Assembly: GCF_032917945.1 (NCBI RefSeq)
Contig: NZ_CP136624.1
Span: 3,968,001 to 4,032,000, forward strand
From: Bradyrhizobium sp. sBnM-33
GTDB lineage: Bacteria; Pseudomonadota; Alphaproteobacteria; Rhizobiales; Xanthobacteraceae
Direction: 5' to 3'
Length of the DNA: 64,000 nt
Part shown: positions 51,532 to 61,246 of the stretch, piece after piece
How positions within the stretch are numbered: position 1 is the first letter of the stretch
How the letters are laid out: every line of letters begins with the position of its first letter
Position numbers and translations under genes: made by a program
Notes under the pieces: generated by a model
The model's input: only the letters and a program-made list of their open reading frames with translations
Databases searched by the model: none
What the model was told of the DNA's origin: nothing

Positions 51532-53965
51532 AGCGCAGAGGCTGCACTACGTCATAGGCCGCCTTGGTGAGTGGCACGGCGTAGTCGACGGTCAAGGGGC
51601 CGAATGGCGAGGCCCAGGTCAGGCCGGCACCGATCGACGAGCGTACGACATTCTTGTTGGCGACCTGAAGCGATGTCGTCGATCCGCTGTAGCGAAATAC
51701 GCTGCCGGCATCGACGAAGGCGGTGGCCCGGAGGCCGTATTCGTTGGGCACGCCGGGGATCGCGCTCTGCAGTTCGGCGGTCGTTGCCCAATAGGCGCTG
51801 CCGCCGACATTATCCATCGTGGTGCCTGGCGTCAGGTCGCGTGGGCCGAATCCGTTCGGAGCAAAGCCACGCACCATGGTCGGGCCGCCGAAGAAATTGT
51901 TCATCAGCGGCACCTGCTGGCCGCCCCAACCGGTAACGTAGCCGCCCTGGGCGCGCACCATGCCAACCAGATCGCTGCTGAGTGACTTGTAGTACCGCAC
52001 GTCTTCCGTGGTCTTCAGGAATTTCACGTCGCCACCCAGTCCGGCAAGATCCTGGCTGAGCTGCGATCTGATTCCGCTGGTCGGGCTCTTTGTGTTGTCG
52101 AGCGTACTGTAGGTCGTCGTACTGCCGGGGGCGGAGACCCACGTTGGGCCGGCGGCGGCCGCCTGCCGGACGGCCAACGAGGACGTCAGGCCCGAACCGC
52201 TCGGCGACAGCGTGATGTTCTGATTGTAGATCGAGTAGCGCCATTGGACGCCGAGTTCCTCGTTGATCGGCGTACCAAGTTGCAGCCTCGCGCCGAAGGT
52301 GGTGCTGCCGTAGGATTGGTAGCTATTGGCGTCGTTCTGGCGACCGAAAAGTTCGATTCCCGCGGCGACCTTGGTGCCGAGAAAATACGGTTCGGACGCG
52401 GCCAGGTTGATGCCGCGCGCATATTGGCCGTACGTAAAGGTGGCCTGCACATTCTTGCCCGTGCCGTAGAAATTGCGCTCGCCTACTTTGACCTCGACGA
52501 GCGCACCATCGACAGTCGAGTAGCCGCCAGCGATGTTGAAATCACCGGTCGCCTGGTCAACTGCCTCGACATCGAGAATGACATGATCTGGGGCCGAGCC
52601 CGGCCTGTTCGATATTTTCACCGTCTTGAAGTAGTTCAAGTTCTTCAAACGCCGTTCAGCGCGGTCTATCAGCGTCTTGTTGTAAGGATCGCCTTCGGAG
52701 ATATCGAATTCGCGCCGGATCACGTAATCGCGGGTCCGCGTGTTGCCGTGAATTTCGATCCGCTCGACGTAGGCGCGAGGCCCCTGTTCGATCACGAACG
52801 CAACATCGATGCGTTGCGCTGTGGCATCGCGCGTGAGGCGAGGCGTCGCCTGGGCAAAGGGAAAACCGAGCTTTGCCATTTCGATCGCCAGAAGTTCGGT
52901 GGACCTGTCCAGGGCATTGCCGTCGAACACCGCACCCGGATGGGCGGTGGGGAGGGCACGAAGCTTGTCGCAATCCATGCCCGGAACGTTGCAGGCGACG
53001 CTGACTTCCCGGAAGTGATAAAGTTGGCCTTCGTCGATTGCGAAGTTCAGCGTGAACCCTTTCGCCGCTGGATCATACTCCGCTTTTGCCGGTGAGACAC
53101 TGACATCGGCGAAACCCTTGCTGCGGTAGTAGAGCCGTAGCTGTTCCTGGTCTTGCGCGACGCGGTCGGGATCGTAGACGTTGCCGCCGGTTAGAAAACT
53201 CAGCATATGGGTGGCTGAGGTCTTGATCACGGCGCTGAGCTGCCGCTTGCTGACGGCCTTGTTGCCCGTGAAATCGATCTGCCGCACCGGAGTCTTTGCG
53301 CCCTCCGTTACGGCATAGATGAGATCGACCCGACCGTTGCCGCGGTCGATGATTTGCGGATCGACGCTGCTCTCGGCGCGACCGACACGCCGGTATGCCT
53401 CGATGATGCGGCCGACGTCGGACTGCACGGTGGCGCGTTGTAGCGAGCCGCGCGGCTTGGATTCGATGGCGGCGGCGAGGTCGGCGTCCTTGACCTTCCT
53501 GTTGCCTTCGAATGCAACGCGGTCGAGTACAGGCGCTTCGGACAGATGCACGACAAGCCGATCACCGGTGCGTTCGATGGAAACTTTCTCGAACAGGCCC
53601 GTTGCGATCAGTGCTTTCAGCGCCGCATCACGCGCGGCGTCATCGAAATGTCCGTCCGGCGAGGGGCGAAAATAGGAGCGGATAGTCTCGGCGTCGACGC
53701 GGCGGTTCCCTTCGATGATGATCGTATCCTGCGAGGGCGGCGCTGCTTCGGCGACGAACGGTGTTGCGAAAATTAAGCCGAGGACGCCGGCAAGCCGGCA
53801 AACGGCTCCCCCCGATCGGAACGATCGGTTGCGCTGCGCGATGCGTCTGATCTCCACGTCCCGCCGGACTCCCAGTTGCTCGGCTGAGATCGAATTGCCC
53901 ACGCGAGGCGAAAAAATGTCTGGGATAAGGTGAGTTGCGGGCGAGCTTTTCGCAACGTGCCACAA
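51512..53965 (-). CDS. bamA: BamA/Omp85-family outer-membrane assembly protein
   Basis: An outer-membrane protein of the BamA family (up to 817 residues). A signal peptide ends near FVAEAAPPS; the start is unsure because the frame is open 30-40 residues before the hydrophobic stretch. Four to five POTRA domains follow (DRVAFEGNRKVKD, VRQIDFTGNKAVS, ERIEIHGNTRTRD are unit starts). The C-terminal barrel has the loop phrase FFGGPTMVRGFAPNGFGPRD, which matches the BamA VRGF motif, and ends with an aromatic. There is no lpxD, skp or fabZ nearby, so this is probably a second copy rather than the housekeeping gene. Confidence 0.85.
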   Translation of the reverse strand: MWHVAKSSPATHLIPDIFSPRVGNSISAEQLGVRRDVEIRRIAQRNRSFRSGGAVCRLAGVLGLIFATPFVAEAAPPSQDTIIIEGNRRVDAETIRSYFRPSPDGHFDDAARDAALKALIATGLFEKVSIERTGDRLVVHLSEAPVLDRVAFEGNRKVKDADLAAAIESKPRGSLQRATVQSDVGRIIEAYRRVGRAESSVDPQIIDRGNGRVDLIYAVTEGAKTPVRQIDFTGNKAVSKRQLSAVIKTSATHMLSFLTGGNVYDPDRVAQDQEQLRLYYRSKGFADVSVSPAKAEYDPAAKGFTLNFAIDEGQLYHFREVSVACNVPGMDCDKLRALPTAHPGAVFDGNALDRSTELLAIEMAKLGFPFAQATPRLTRDATAQRIDVAFVIEQGPRAYVERIEIHGNTRTRDYVIRREFDISEGDPYNKTLIDRAERRLKNLNYFKTVKISNRPGSAPDHVILDVEAVDQATGDFNIAGGYSTVDGALVEVKVGERNFYGTGKNVQATFTYGQYARGINLAASEPYFLGTKVAAGIELFGRQNDANSYQSYGSTTFGARLQLGTPINEELGVQWRYSIYNQNITLSPSGSGLTSSLAVRQAAAAGPTWVSAPGSTTTYSTLDNTKSPTSGIRSQLSQDLAGLGGDVKFLKTTEDVRYYKSLSSDLVGMVRAQGGYVTGWGGQQVPLMNNFFGGPTMVRGFAPNGFGPRDLTPGTTMDNVGGSAYWATTAELQSAIPGVPNEYGLRATAFVDAGSVFRYSGSTTSLQVANKNVVRSSIGAGLTWASPFGPLTVDYAVPLTKAAYDVVQPLRFSAGAF

Positions 53966-54095
53966 TTTCGACGTCTTCTGTTAATGCGGATTTTCTCAGA
54001 ATTGTCGCAATGCACGCTTCATGCTTCGCCATCGAGAGAGCCTGGGACGCTCGCGCACGGAACCGCGCGGACGTTCACGCTCGCAGGAGCATCAC

Positions 54096-55148
54096 ATGCG
54101 ATATGCCGCCTTCATTGCCGCTGCGCTCATGCTGATTCAGCCAGCGCATGCAGAGAAGGCGCCGGAGGTCGATCCGCGCGCCTCGCTCGGGGTAGTCCAG
54201 CAATGGATCTATAGCTATCGGGCCAAGCCGGACTATGCCCATGTCCCGGCAGCCGTGCGCGTACTGTTTCACTCGCAGACATTCAAGGAACCGGAGAATG
54301 CCGGAATCTATCTCGGCTTTATCGCCGGTGCGATTGGCTCCAACCCGGCCAAGGCCGAGCAGCTCATTGCCAGTTTCTTCCCGGTTCGGCCGGAAGACGA
54401 ATGGGTGATCATCCGCGCCATTGCCTATTCGGGGTTGCCCGACTGGAGAAACGTTCTGCGCCGCGTCGCGCCGCGAATGCCCGGCCGGCGGGTCATGATC
54501 GACAGTTATCTTGCAGGCAAGCTCCCGACCTTGACCGAAATCCCTTTGGAAGAAGTAAAGCCCGGCATGATGGACAAGCTGCGTGGCGCCTTCACCAAGA
54601 ACCCCTTCGCCAAGGACGAGCGGAAGCTGAACACGACGCTCACGTTGGCGAGCAACCAGGATTTGCTGGATACGCTGTGGGGCTACTATTTTGCGACCGG
54701 CTCGCATGCCCCGATCCAGCGCATTATCCAGATGCTGCCATGGAGCAAGAGCCGCGACACGATCGACAAGCTGACGGTTGGAAGCATGGCGCGCTATACG
54801 CTGGCAAGCTACGCGATCCGCGATGCCAGCTTGCGCGAATATCTCCGTAGTGAACTTGCCAGACAGCCGGCGGCAGTCAAGGCGCCGCTTGCCGAAGTAG
54901 TTGAGGCGGCGGACACAGTGCAGATCGCTGCTCTCCGCAAGGATGCGCTGGCCGCCGTGGATGAACTCAAGACCAAGGGCTCCGATAGCCGCCGCGATCT
55001 CAGCTTCTGGGGTCAGGTCGGCGTCGGCGCGGTTGCGCTCGGTTGCGTCTCTGCGGCCGCGCTGGGGCAGGTCGCTGTCGGCATTCCCTGCGTGATCGGA
55101 GGCTCGGCCTCGCAGGGATTGCTGTCGTTCTGGGAAAGGCAGCAGTAA
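54096..55148 (+). CDS. Hypothetical secreted protein
   Basis: A 350-residue protein with ATG at 54096 and AGGAG 7 nt upstream. A signal peptide (MRYAAFIAAALMLIQPAHA) ends near residue 19. The mature part is helical and repeats a pattern of about 35 residues (for example NAGIYLGFIAGAIGSNPAKAE, then RPEDEWVIIRAIAYSG), suggesting a helical repeat fold. A hydrophobic C-terminal segment (VGVGAVALGCVSAAALGQVAV) may anchor it to the membrane. Not recognised. It is transcribed away from the BamA gene, with 130 bp between them. Confidence 0.75.
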   Translation: MRYAAFIAAALMLIQPAHAEKAPEVDPRASLGVVQQWIYSYRAKPDYAHVPAAVRVLFHSQTFKEPENAGIYLGFIAGAIGSNPAKAEQLIASFFPVRPEDEWVIIRAIAYSGLPDWRNVLRRVAPRMPGRRVMIDSYLAGKLPTLTEIPLEEVKPGMMDKLRGAFTKNPFAKDERKLNTTLTLASNQDLLDTLWGYYFATGSHAPIQRIIQMLPWSKSRDTIDKLTVGSMARYTLASYAIRDASLREYLRSELARQPAAVKAPLAEVVEAADTVQIAALRKDALAAVDELKTKGSDSRRDLSFWGQVGVGAVALGCVSAAALGQVAVGIPCVIGGSASQGLLSFWERQQ

Positions 55149-55165
55149 TCCGGGATAGCCGCAGC

Positions 55166-56722
55166 TCATTCCAATCCGGCGCGGCGAAAGCCTTCGAGAT
55201 AGTGCTCGCGATCAGCGTCGAGCTTCCAGGGTAACTGCGTCGCGATCCAGGCGAGCGAGATATTCGGCTGAGTCCGGCGCAATTCCTGAAGCGCAGCGCG
55301 CGCGAGTTCGATCTGGCCGGTCATGCCGGCGGCGACCGTGAGCACCCGATAGGCGCCGGTGAGGTCGCCACGCTGACGCGTCGCCTCGCGTGCCAGTGTG
55401 ATGGCTTCCTGATAGTTCCGTCCTACAAACTGGGCGTAAGCGGCAACGCCGTAATAGATCGCCGAAGAAGGATCGCGGGGACTCTGGCGCATCGCGCGTT
55501 GCGTCGCCGCATATGCCTTCATCCATCGCCCGGTATAAGACAGTGCCAGGGCGTAATATCCCTGCGCGAGGGAGAAGTTCGGGTTGAGCTGGAGCGCCAG
55601 TTCGAACTTGGCCAGCGAATGGTCGAGTCGGCGCGTGGAGAAATACACGCTGCCGAGGGCCGTATGGGCCCAGGCATCCTCGCTGTCGGCGGCAATCGCC
55701 GCCAATGCTGCTTGTTCCGCGACGGGTGCAGCGGTTGCAAGGTCCGTCCAGCCCAGATGCACGCCGAACATGTGGTTGGTCGCGAACAGGGCCAATGCCT
55801 GGCCGTAGTTCGGATCGATCGCAATGGCGCGTTCCAGCAGCGCTTGCGCGGCGAGGCTGTCGGGTCGCGTTACACGCCAGTGATGCGACAACGCCCGCAT
55901 CACCAGGTCCCATGCATCGATGCTGTTGGGCGGCTTGCGCCGGCTGCGAAAGTTCTCCGCCGCGTAGATCTGCGGCTCGATCGCGGCAACGATAGCATCC
56001 GTGATCTCGTCCTGTACGGCGAATATATCGATCAGGTCCCGATCGTAGTGCTCCGCCCAGATGTGACTGCCGGTTGCCGTGTCGTTAAGCTGAGCGGTAA
56101 TACGTACGCGATCGCCGCTTCTTCTCACACTGCCTTCGACCACATAGCGCACGCCAAGCTCGGCAGCGACCTGCCTCATATGCACCGGCTTACCCTTGTA
56201 GGTGAATGACGAATTGCGCGCGATCACGAAGAACCAGCGTAATTTCGAAAGTGCGGTGATGATGTCCTCGCTAATCCCGTCGGAGAAGTACTCCTGCTCC
56301 CGGTCGCCGCTCATATTGTCGAACGGCAGTACGGCTATCGCCGGCCGATCGGGCAGCGCGAGCCTCGCACGTGGTTGTTCTGCTTCTTTCGGCAATGTGG
56401 CTCGTGCATCGCACGGCCCATTCACGTCGCCGACGAAGCGAATCCCTTTGCGTGGAATGGTGCGGATGAGTCTCTGTTCCTTTCCGTTGTCGCCGATCGC
56501 ATTGCGGGCAGCGTTGATCCGGCTGTCCAGCGTGGAGTCCGAGACGATCCGCCCACCCCACACCAGCGCAATGAGATCACCCCGGCTGACCACGCGATCA
56601 CGGTGTTTCAATAGGTGAACCAACAAGTCGAATACTTGCGGCTGCATCGGCACCAGCTCGCCGCTGCGGCGCAGCTCGCGACGATCGGTGTCCAGGATGT
56701 AACTATCGAAGTTGAAATTCAC
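55166..56722 (-). CDS. ToxR/CadC-type winged-helix regulator with TPR repeats
   Basis: A 518-residue protein. Residues 1-100 form an OmpR/ToxR-type winged helix (PQVFDLLVHLLKHRDRVVSR, then TLDSRINAARNAIGD and IRTIPRKGIRFVG). Residues 125-240 carry the conserved block AIAVLPFDNMSGDREQEYFS, found in many such regulators and in adenylate-cyclase relatives. The rest is a tetratricopeptide array (for example LLERAIAIDPNYGQALALF). No transmembrane helix is apparent. It probably regulates transcription in response to a protein partner bound by the TPRs. It is divergent from the methyltransferase gene by about 130 bp. Confidence 0.85.
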   Translation of the reverse strand: MNFNFDSYILDTDRRELRRSGELVPMQPQVFDLLVHLLKHRDRVVSRGDLIALVWGGRIVSDSTLDSRINAARNAIGDNGKEQRLIRTIPRKGIRFVGDVNGPCDARATLPKEAEQPRARLALPDRPAIAVLPFDNMSGDREQEYFSDGISEDIITALSKLRWFFVIARNSSFTYKGKPVHMRQVAAELGVRYVVEGSVRRSGDRVRITAQLNDTATGSHIWAEHYDRDLIDIFAVQDEITDAIVAAIEPQIYAAENFRSRRKPPNSIDAWDLVMRALSHHWRVTRPDSLAAQALLERAIAIDPNYGQALALFATNHMFGVHLGWTDLATAAPVAEQAALAAIAADSEDAWAHTALGSVYFSTRRLDHSLAKFELALQLNPNFSLAQGYYALALSYTGRWMKAYAATQRAMRQSPRDPSSAIYYGVAAYAQFVGRNYQEAITLAREATRQRGDLTGAYRVLTVAAGMTGQIELARAALQELRRTQPNISLAWIATQLPWKLDADREHYLEGFRRAGLE

Positions 56723-56854
56723 GTGCCCTTCTCAAGGAACAATCAAGTCCGTCTCATGAAGAGATCAAGCATCAGGCAAAGACCCGTCGCCGTTCTCCGT
56801 GCATCCTGTCAAAATCGGGAGTTCGAATCCCATTACCCGAGCGGAGCTAATTTC

Positions 56855-57631
56855 ATGACGGAGACTCAAACCCTCAGCCCGGCGATGCCGGGCAATCGAG
56901 TGCTAAGATTCACTGCATTTCTGTTCGGAGGTGTGGCCTATCTCACATTTCTGTTCACGATTCTGTACGCCATCGGATTCGTCTCCGGCCTCGCGGTGCC
57001 GAAGGCGATCGACACCGGCGCGAAATCGGGGACTTTCGAGGCGATTATCGTCAATCTCGGGCTGATGTCGTTATTTGCCATTCAACATAGCGCCATGGCG
57101 CGCAAATCGTTCAAACACTGGTGGACGCAGTTTATTCCGAGGTCTGTCGAACGCAGCACCTATGTGCTGTGTGCAAGCCTGACGCTTCTGTTGCTGTTCT
57201 GGCAATGGCGTTCGATGCCGGCCGTCATCTGGAATATCCAAGAGCCAGAAATGGCCATGGTGATCGCGACGCTGTCATTCGTCGGTTGGGTGATCGTGTT
57301 CACGAGCACCTTCCTGATCAATCATTTCGAACTGTTCGGATTGCATCAGGTCGCCAACAATCTCGTCGGCCGCGACATGCCTGCACCGGTCTTTCGGACG
57401 CCGTTCTTCTACCGCTTTGTCCGGCACCCGATCTATCTCGGTTTCATCATCGCCTTCTGGGCGGCTCCGACGATGACCGCTGGGCATCTGCTGTTTGCGG
57501 CGGTGACAACGGCTTACATCTTCGTCGGCATCATGTTGGAGGAGCGCGATCTTGTCGCCATGTTCGGCGAGGAGTATCTCCGGTACCGGGAGCGGGTTTC
57601 GATGCTGTTCCCCTGGCGCAGATCTAGCTGA
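56855..57631 (+). CDS. mddA: Methanethiol S-methyltransferase-like protein (MddA/NnrU family)
   Basis: A 258-residue membrane protein starting MTETQTLSPAM at 56855 with GGAG about 9 nt upstream. It has five to six hydrophobic segments and the C-terminal isoprenylcysteine-methyltransferase-like signature: FRTPFFYRFVRHPIYLGFI followed by EERDLVAMFGEEYLRYRERV, which binds AdoMet. The N-terminus GVAYLTFLFTILYAIGFV matches MddA enzymes, which methylate methanethiol to dimethyl sulfide and are known from Bradyrhizobium. Part of the NnrU family is not MddA, so the substrate is likely but not certain. Confidence 0.75.
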   Translation: MTETQTLSPAMPGNRVLRFTAFLFGGVAYLTFLFTILYAIGFVSGLAVPKAIDTGAKSGTFEAIIVNLGLMSLFAIQHSAMARKSFKHWWTQFIPRSVERSTYVLCASLTLLLLFWQWRSMPAVIWNIQEPEMAMVIATLSFVGWVIVFTSTFLINHFELFGLHQVANNLVGRDMPAPVFRTPFFYRFVRHPIYLGFIIAFWAAPTMTAGHLLFAAVTTAYIFVGIMLEERDLVAMFGEEYLRYRERVSMLFPWRRSS

Positions 57632-57658
57632 CCAACTCTCCTGTAAGGAGGCGGAAGA

Positions 57659-58084
57659 ATGATGAAGCATACTGGAAGCTGTTTTTGCGGTGCGGTCGAG
57701 GTCCAGGTCACGGGTGCACCGGAAGGAATGGGTTATTGCCATTGCCGTTCCTGCCGCTCATGGTCCGGCGGACCGGTGAACGCGTTCACCCTGTGGAAGC
57801 CGGAAGCGGTACGGATCACGGCGGGGGCGCAACACGTTGCGACGTTCGAGAAGACGCCGATGAGCCAGCGCAAGTACTGTGCGGAGTGCGGTGGTCATCT
57901 GATGACCAATCATCCGACGCTCGGGCTGGTCGATGTCTTCGCCGCAACGCTTCCGACACTGCCGTTCACGCCCGGGGTGCACGTCAACTACGCCGAGACG
58001 GTGCTGCCGATGCGGGACGGACTGCCCAAACTGAAGGACTTTCCCGCCGAGCTTGGCGGCTCCGGTGAAATGATTGCCGAGTAG
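57659..58084 (+). CDS. GFA family zinc protein
   Basis: A 141-residue glutathione-dependent formaldehyde-activating (GFA) family protein. A strong AAGGAGG precedes the double ATG at 57659 and 57662. Zinc ligands are in GSCFCGAVEV (CxC), CHCRSC (CxxC-type) and KYCAECGGHL (CxxC). The family binds zinc with cysteines; for most members the substrate is unknown, and the formaldehyde reaction is disputed. It lies 27 bp after the methyltransferase gene on the same strand and is probably co-transcribed. Confidence 0.88.
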   Translation: MMKHTGSCFCGAVEVQVTGAPEGMGYCHCRSCRSWSGGPVNAFTLWKPEAVRITAGAQHVATFEKTPMSQRKYCAECGGHLMTNHPTLGLVDVFAATLPTLPFTPGVHVNYAETVLPMRDGLPKLKDFPAELGGSGEMIAE

Positions 58085-58332
58085 GCAAAGCGGGTTTACC
58101 AAACGATTCAGCGGACGCTGTTCGCTGCGCCTCTGATCGATCAGACGCCGCCCCGTCCCCCGAACCCGGGCGGGCGGCGGCACGTCTGCCTTTCGCCCTG
58201 AGAGCTATGTCAGCGGCAGGTCCCGCCCTGCAAAATCGGGGTTTGGCGATGTCCGTCTGGTTCCGGTAAGAAAGTCTTGAAATTGCTGTCGCGGCGAAGT
58301 CTTCGTTTCGCCAGGCAGAATAGCAAGAGGAA

Positions 58333-59604
58333 ATGCCGGAAATGACTGTCAGACCGCAATTGCCGGAGCGAACGCCGCGCGTGAACGGCGAACCGACCGC
58401 GCTGGATGGTCTGCTGGTCGTCGACTTCACCAGAGTCGTTGCCGGTCCGGCCTGCACGCAAACGCTGGCCGATTTCGGCGCCGAAGTGATCAAGATCGAA
58501 AACCCGGACGGCGGTGACGATACCCGCCACTATGAACATGCGGAAATCGGCGGCGAGAGCGCGGCCTTCCTCAGCCTCAATCGCAACAAGCGCGGCATCA
58601 CGCTCGATTTCAACAATCCTGCGGCGCTCGAAGTCGCCCGCGAACTGATCGCGAAGGCGGATGTCGTGGTGGAGAATTTCTCCGGCGGCGTGATGAAGAA
58701 GTTCGGTCTCGACTATGCTTCCGTCGCGCCGATCAATCCGCGGCTGATCTATTGCTCGATCTCGGCCTATGGCCGCAAGGGTGAGTTCGCGTTGCGTCCG
58801 GGCTTCGATCCGATCACGCAGGCCGAGAGCGGCTTCATGTCGCTGAACGGCTTTCCGGATGGCGAGCCGGTGCGGACCGGTCCGCCGATCGTCGATATGG
58901 CGACGGGCATGTCGGCATGCAATGCGATCCTGCTGGCGCTGATCGCCCGCGACCAGCTCGGGCGTGGCCAGCAGGTCGAGGTCGCGCTGATCGACACCGC
59001 CGTGTCGATGACCGGTTTCTATGGCATGGCCTACCTGATCAGCGGCGTGAATCCGGGCCGCTTCGGGAATTCGCCGAACGGCTCGCCCACCGTCGGCGTC
59101 TACCAGGCATCCGATGGACCGCTTTACATGGCCTGCGCCAACGATCGCTTATACCGCCGGCTCGTGGTAGATGTGCTCGCTCGGCCGGACCTCGTTACCG
59201 ATCCCCGCTTCGCGCATCGGAAAAACCGAACCGCCAACAGGGAAGAGTTGCGGGCCATCATCGCCAGCGTCTTTGCCAGTGACAGCCTTGAGAACTGGAT
59301 GGCGAAGATGAAGAAGGCCAACATACCGGTCGGCTATCTGCGCACGGTTGAGGAAGGATTCAACGCGCCGGAAGTGCGCGACCGGCATCGCCTCAGCCGG
59401 ATCCCGCATCCGACCGCGGGTGCCGTCCCCAATATTGAAACGCCGTTGCAGATGAGCTTGACGCCGACTGTCGATCCCGTGGCGGCGCCGCTGCTGGGCG
59501 AGCATACCAGGGAGGTGCTCCAAAAAACGCTCGGATATGATGAGCGGCGTATCGCGGCTCTGGCCGAGGCGGGGGCTTTCGGGAAAACCGGGAATACGGC
59601 CTAG
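58333..59604 (+). CDS. Class III CoA transferase (second copy)
   Basis: A 423-residue family III CoA transferase. LLVVDFTRVVAGPACTQTLA, SLNRNKRGITLDFNNPAA, and the catalytic Asp in PPIVDMATGMSA are seen, and RKGEFALRPGFDPITQAESG is the usual acyl-binding loop. It resembles the formyl-CoA/succinyl-CoA:acid type rather than the copy at 37.5 kb. AGAGGAA precedes the start. It is followed by the FMN hydroxyacid oxidase gene. The acid used cannot be predicted. Confidence 0.9.
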   Translation: MPEMTVRPQLPERTPRVNGEPTALDGLLVVDFTRVVAGPACTQTLADFGAEVIKIENPDGGDDTRHYEHAEIGGESAAFLSLNRNKRGITLDFNNPAALEVARELIAKADVVVENFSGGVMKKFGLDYASVAPINPRLIYCSISAYGRKGEFALRPGFDPITQAESGFMSLNGFPDGEPVRTGPPIVDMATGMSACNAILLALIARDQLGRGQQVEVALIDTAVSMTGFYGMAYLISGVNPGRFGNSPNGSPTVGVYQASDGPLYMACANDRLYRRLVVDVLARPDLVTDPRFAHRKNRTANREELRAIIASVFASDSLENWMAKMKKANIPVGYLRTVEEGFNAPEVRDRHRLSRIPHPTAGAVPNIETPLQMSLTPTVDPVAAPLLGEHTREVLQKTLGYDERRIAALAEAGAFGKTGNTA

Positions 59605-59638
59605 CGGCGCTGATCTTCGCTCTATGCCGACGCATCCC

Positions 59639-59665
59639 GCAAACGAATGACATCCCTGCGTTTGC
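59639..59665. terminator. Weak 7-bp hairpin after the CoA transferase
   Basis: GCAAACG at 59639-59645 pairs with CGTTTGC at 59659-59665 across 13 nt. No T-run. Tentative. Confidence 0.25.
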
Positions 59666-59745
59666 ACCGCGCCTAACCCCTTCAAAGCGGTAGCTTTTTC
59701 CGTTCGTCTGCGGCTAATGTGCCGCCAAAGTGGGAGCGAAACATC

Positions 59746-60879
59746 ATGAACGACGGGACCCCCATACGGTCGGCGAGGAATGTCGAACTCGGCGCCAGCG
59801 GCGAAGAATTCCAGAATCTCCACGAATTCATCCGGAAAGCGCGCGCTCGCCTCAACCAGAACGCATGGGACTATATCGTCGGGGCCTCCGAAACGGAGAC
59901 CACCATGCGCCGCAACCGCATGGCGCTCGATGAGATTGCATTTCGGCCGCGGGTACTGCGCAATGTCGTCGACGTCGACCCCTCGACCGAAGTATTCGGC
60001 CGCCGCCTGCGTTTGCCTGTCATGATTGCGCCGGTCGGCGCGCTCGAGATTTTCGATCCCGATTCAGGCGCTGCCGTCGCGCGCGGAGCCGGGCAGTTCG
60101 GCGCCGCTCACATGCTGAGTTCGGTGTCCGAACCGGGGCTGGAGGCGACGGCCAAAGCCGCACCCGGCGCGTTGCGCATCTATCAGCTCTATGTCCGCGG
60201 CGACGACGCCTTTGTCGAAGACGTTGTCAGCCGCACGATCGAGAATGGCTATGCCGCGTTCTGCCTGACCGTTGATACTGCGCATTACAGCCGGCGCGAG
60301 CGCGACATTGCCAAGCGATACGTCCGCGAAAGCCGTATCCGGGCCACTGGCGGCGACTTCCAGAAAGGGCTAGAATGGCGCACGGTGAAGCTGATCAAGG
60401 ACAAATATAAAATTCCGCTGGTGATCAAAGGCATCGCCACCGCGGAAGACGCTGCCATCGCGCTCGACCATGGCGTGGACTGGATCTATGTGTCGAACCA
60501 TGGCGGCCGCCAGCTCGACCACGGACGCGGCGCGATGCACGTCTTGCTGGAAATCGTCGACGCGGTTTCCGGTCGCGCCAGGATTATGGTTGACGGTTCG
60601 TTCTGCCGCGGTACCGACATCGTAAAGGCGATTGCCTCCGGCGCCGATCTGGTCGGCATCGGCCGTCTGCAATGCTGGGCTCTCGCGGCCGCAGGCGAGG
60701 CCGGCATCGTGCGGATGCTTGAATTACTGGAAGACGAAGTGATCCGATGCCTCGGGCTGCTCGGCGTCACCCGCTTGGCTGAGCTCGACAAGTCCTATCT
60801 GCATGCGGCGACGGCGACAAATCCGCCCAGTGTGTTCAGCGCCTTTCCGTTGCTGGATATCGAGCCCTATCGCTATTGA
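59746..60879 (+). CDS. FMN-dependent alpha-hydroxy acid dehydrogenase
   Basis: A 377-residue TIM-barrel flavoprotein starting MNDGTPIRSARN at 59746 with GGGAG upstream. The catalytic base is His252 in SNHGGRQLDHG, with Arg255 next to it, and Lys228 in PLVIKGIAT contacts the flavin. The family includes L-lactate dehydrogenase (LldD), glycolate oxidase and mandelate dehydrogenase, which oxidise alpha-hydroxy acids to keto acids. The tail ending DIEPYRY is unusual. It shares orientation with the CoA transferase 141 bp upstream. Substrate unknown. Confidence 0.9.
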   Translation: MNDGTPIRSARNVELGASGEEFQNLHEFIRKARARLNQNAWDYIVGASETETTMRRNRMALDEIAFRPRVLRNVVDVDPSTEVFGRRLRLPVMIAPVGALEIFDPDSGAAVARGAGQFGAAHMLSSVSEPGLEATAKAAPGALRIYQLYVRGDDAFVEDVVSRTIENGYAAFCLTVDTAHYSRRERDIAKRYVRESRIRATGGDFQKGLEWRTVKLIKDKYKIPLVIKGIATAEDAAIALDHGVDWIYVSNHGGRQLDHGRGAMHVLLEIVDAVSGRARIMVDGSFCRGTDIVKAIASGADLVGIGRLQCWALAAAGEAGIVRMLELLEDEVIRCLGLLGVTRLAELDKSYLHAATATNPPSVFSAFPLLDIEPYRY

Positions 60880-61039
60880 GAATCCGAGGGCTGCGGCCCG
60901 TCCGCAGCGCGGACAAGTCTGGCCGGCGCTGCCTTCGCATCGTCGGGAACCTGACCTCGATTGCCGCATTATCAGGCGCATCCAAGGGGCGCCGCAGCCA
61001 CGACAGATCTGATTCAAATGGCCCAGTAAGTAGAAGCGA

Positions 61040-61246
61040 ATGGCAGAAAATCGTTTCGCTGAATTCAGTCCCGAGAAGGCTATCGATCTCCGCTGGACCT
61101 TGCGGGACATTCAGGCTCGCCGATTGAAATTGTCGCCGGTCAGCGACGAAGACTTGAGAACATTGACAGGGCTCGGCCTGGTCGAAGCGCGCGACGAAGG
61201 GATCGTGCTGACGCAGGCGGGAACCGCCGTGCTGAACGACTCGTAA
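61040..61246 (+). CDS. Small hypothetical protein
   Basis: A 68-residue helical protein starting MAENRFAEFSPEKAIDLRW and ending GIVLTQAGTAVLNDS. The last 40 residues (SDEDLRTLTGLGLVEARDEGI) resemble a winged-helix fragment, but it is short. Only a weak ribosome-binding site precedes it. Its stop codon ends at 61246, the base before the stop of the convergent zinc-ribbon gene, so there is no spacer between them. Confidence 0.65.
   Translation: MAENRFAEFSPEKAIDLRWTLRDIQARRLKLSPVSDEDLRTLTGLGLVEARDEGIVLTQAGTAVLNDS

Noticed and set aside
59639..59665. Hairpin as a strong terminator after the CoA transferase
   Set aside because: Stem is only 7 bp, loop long and no T-run; kept only as a weak feature.
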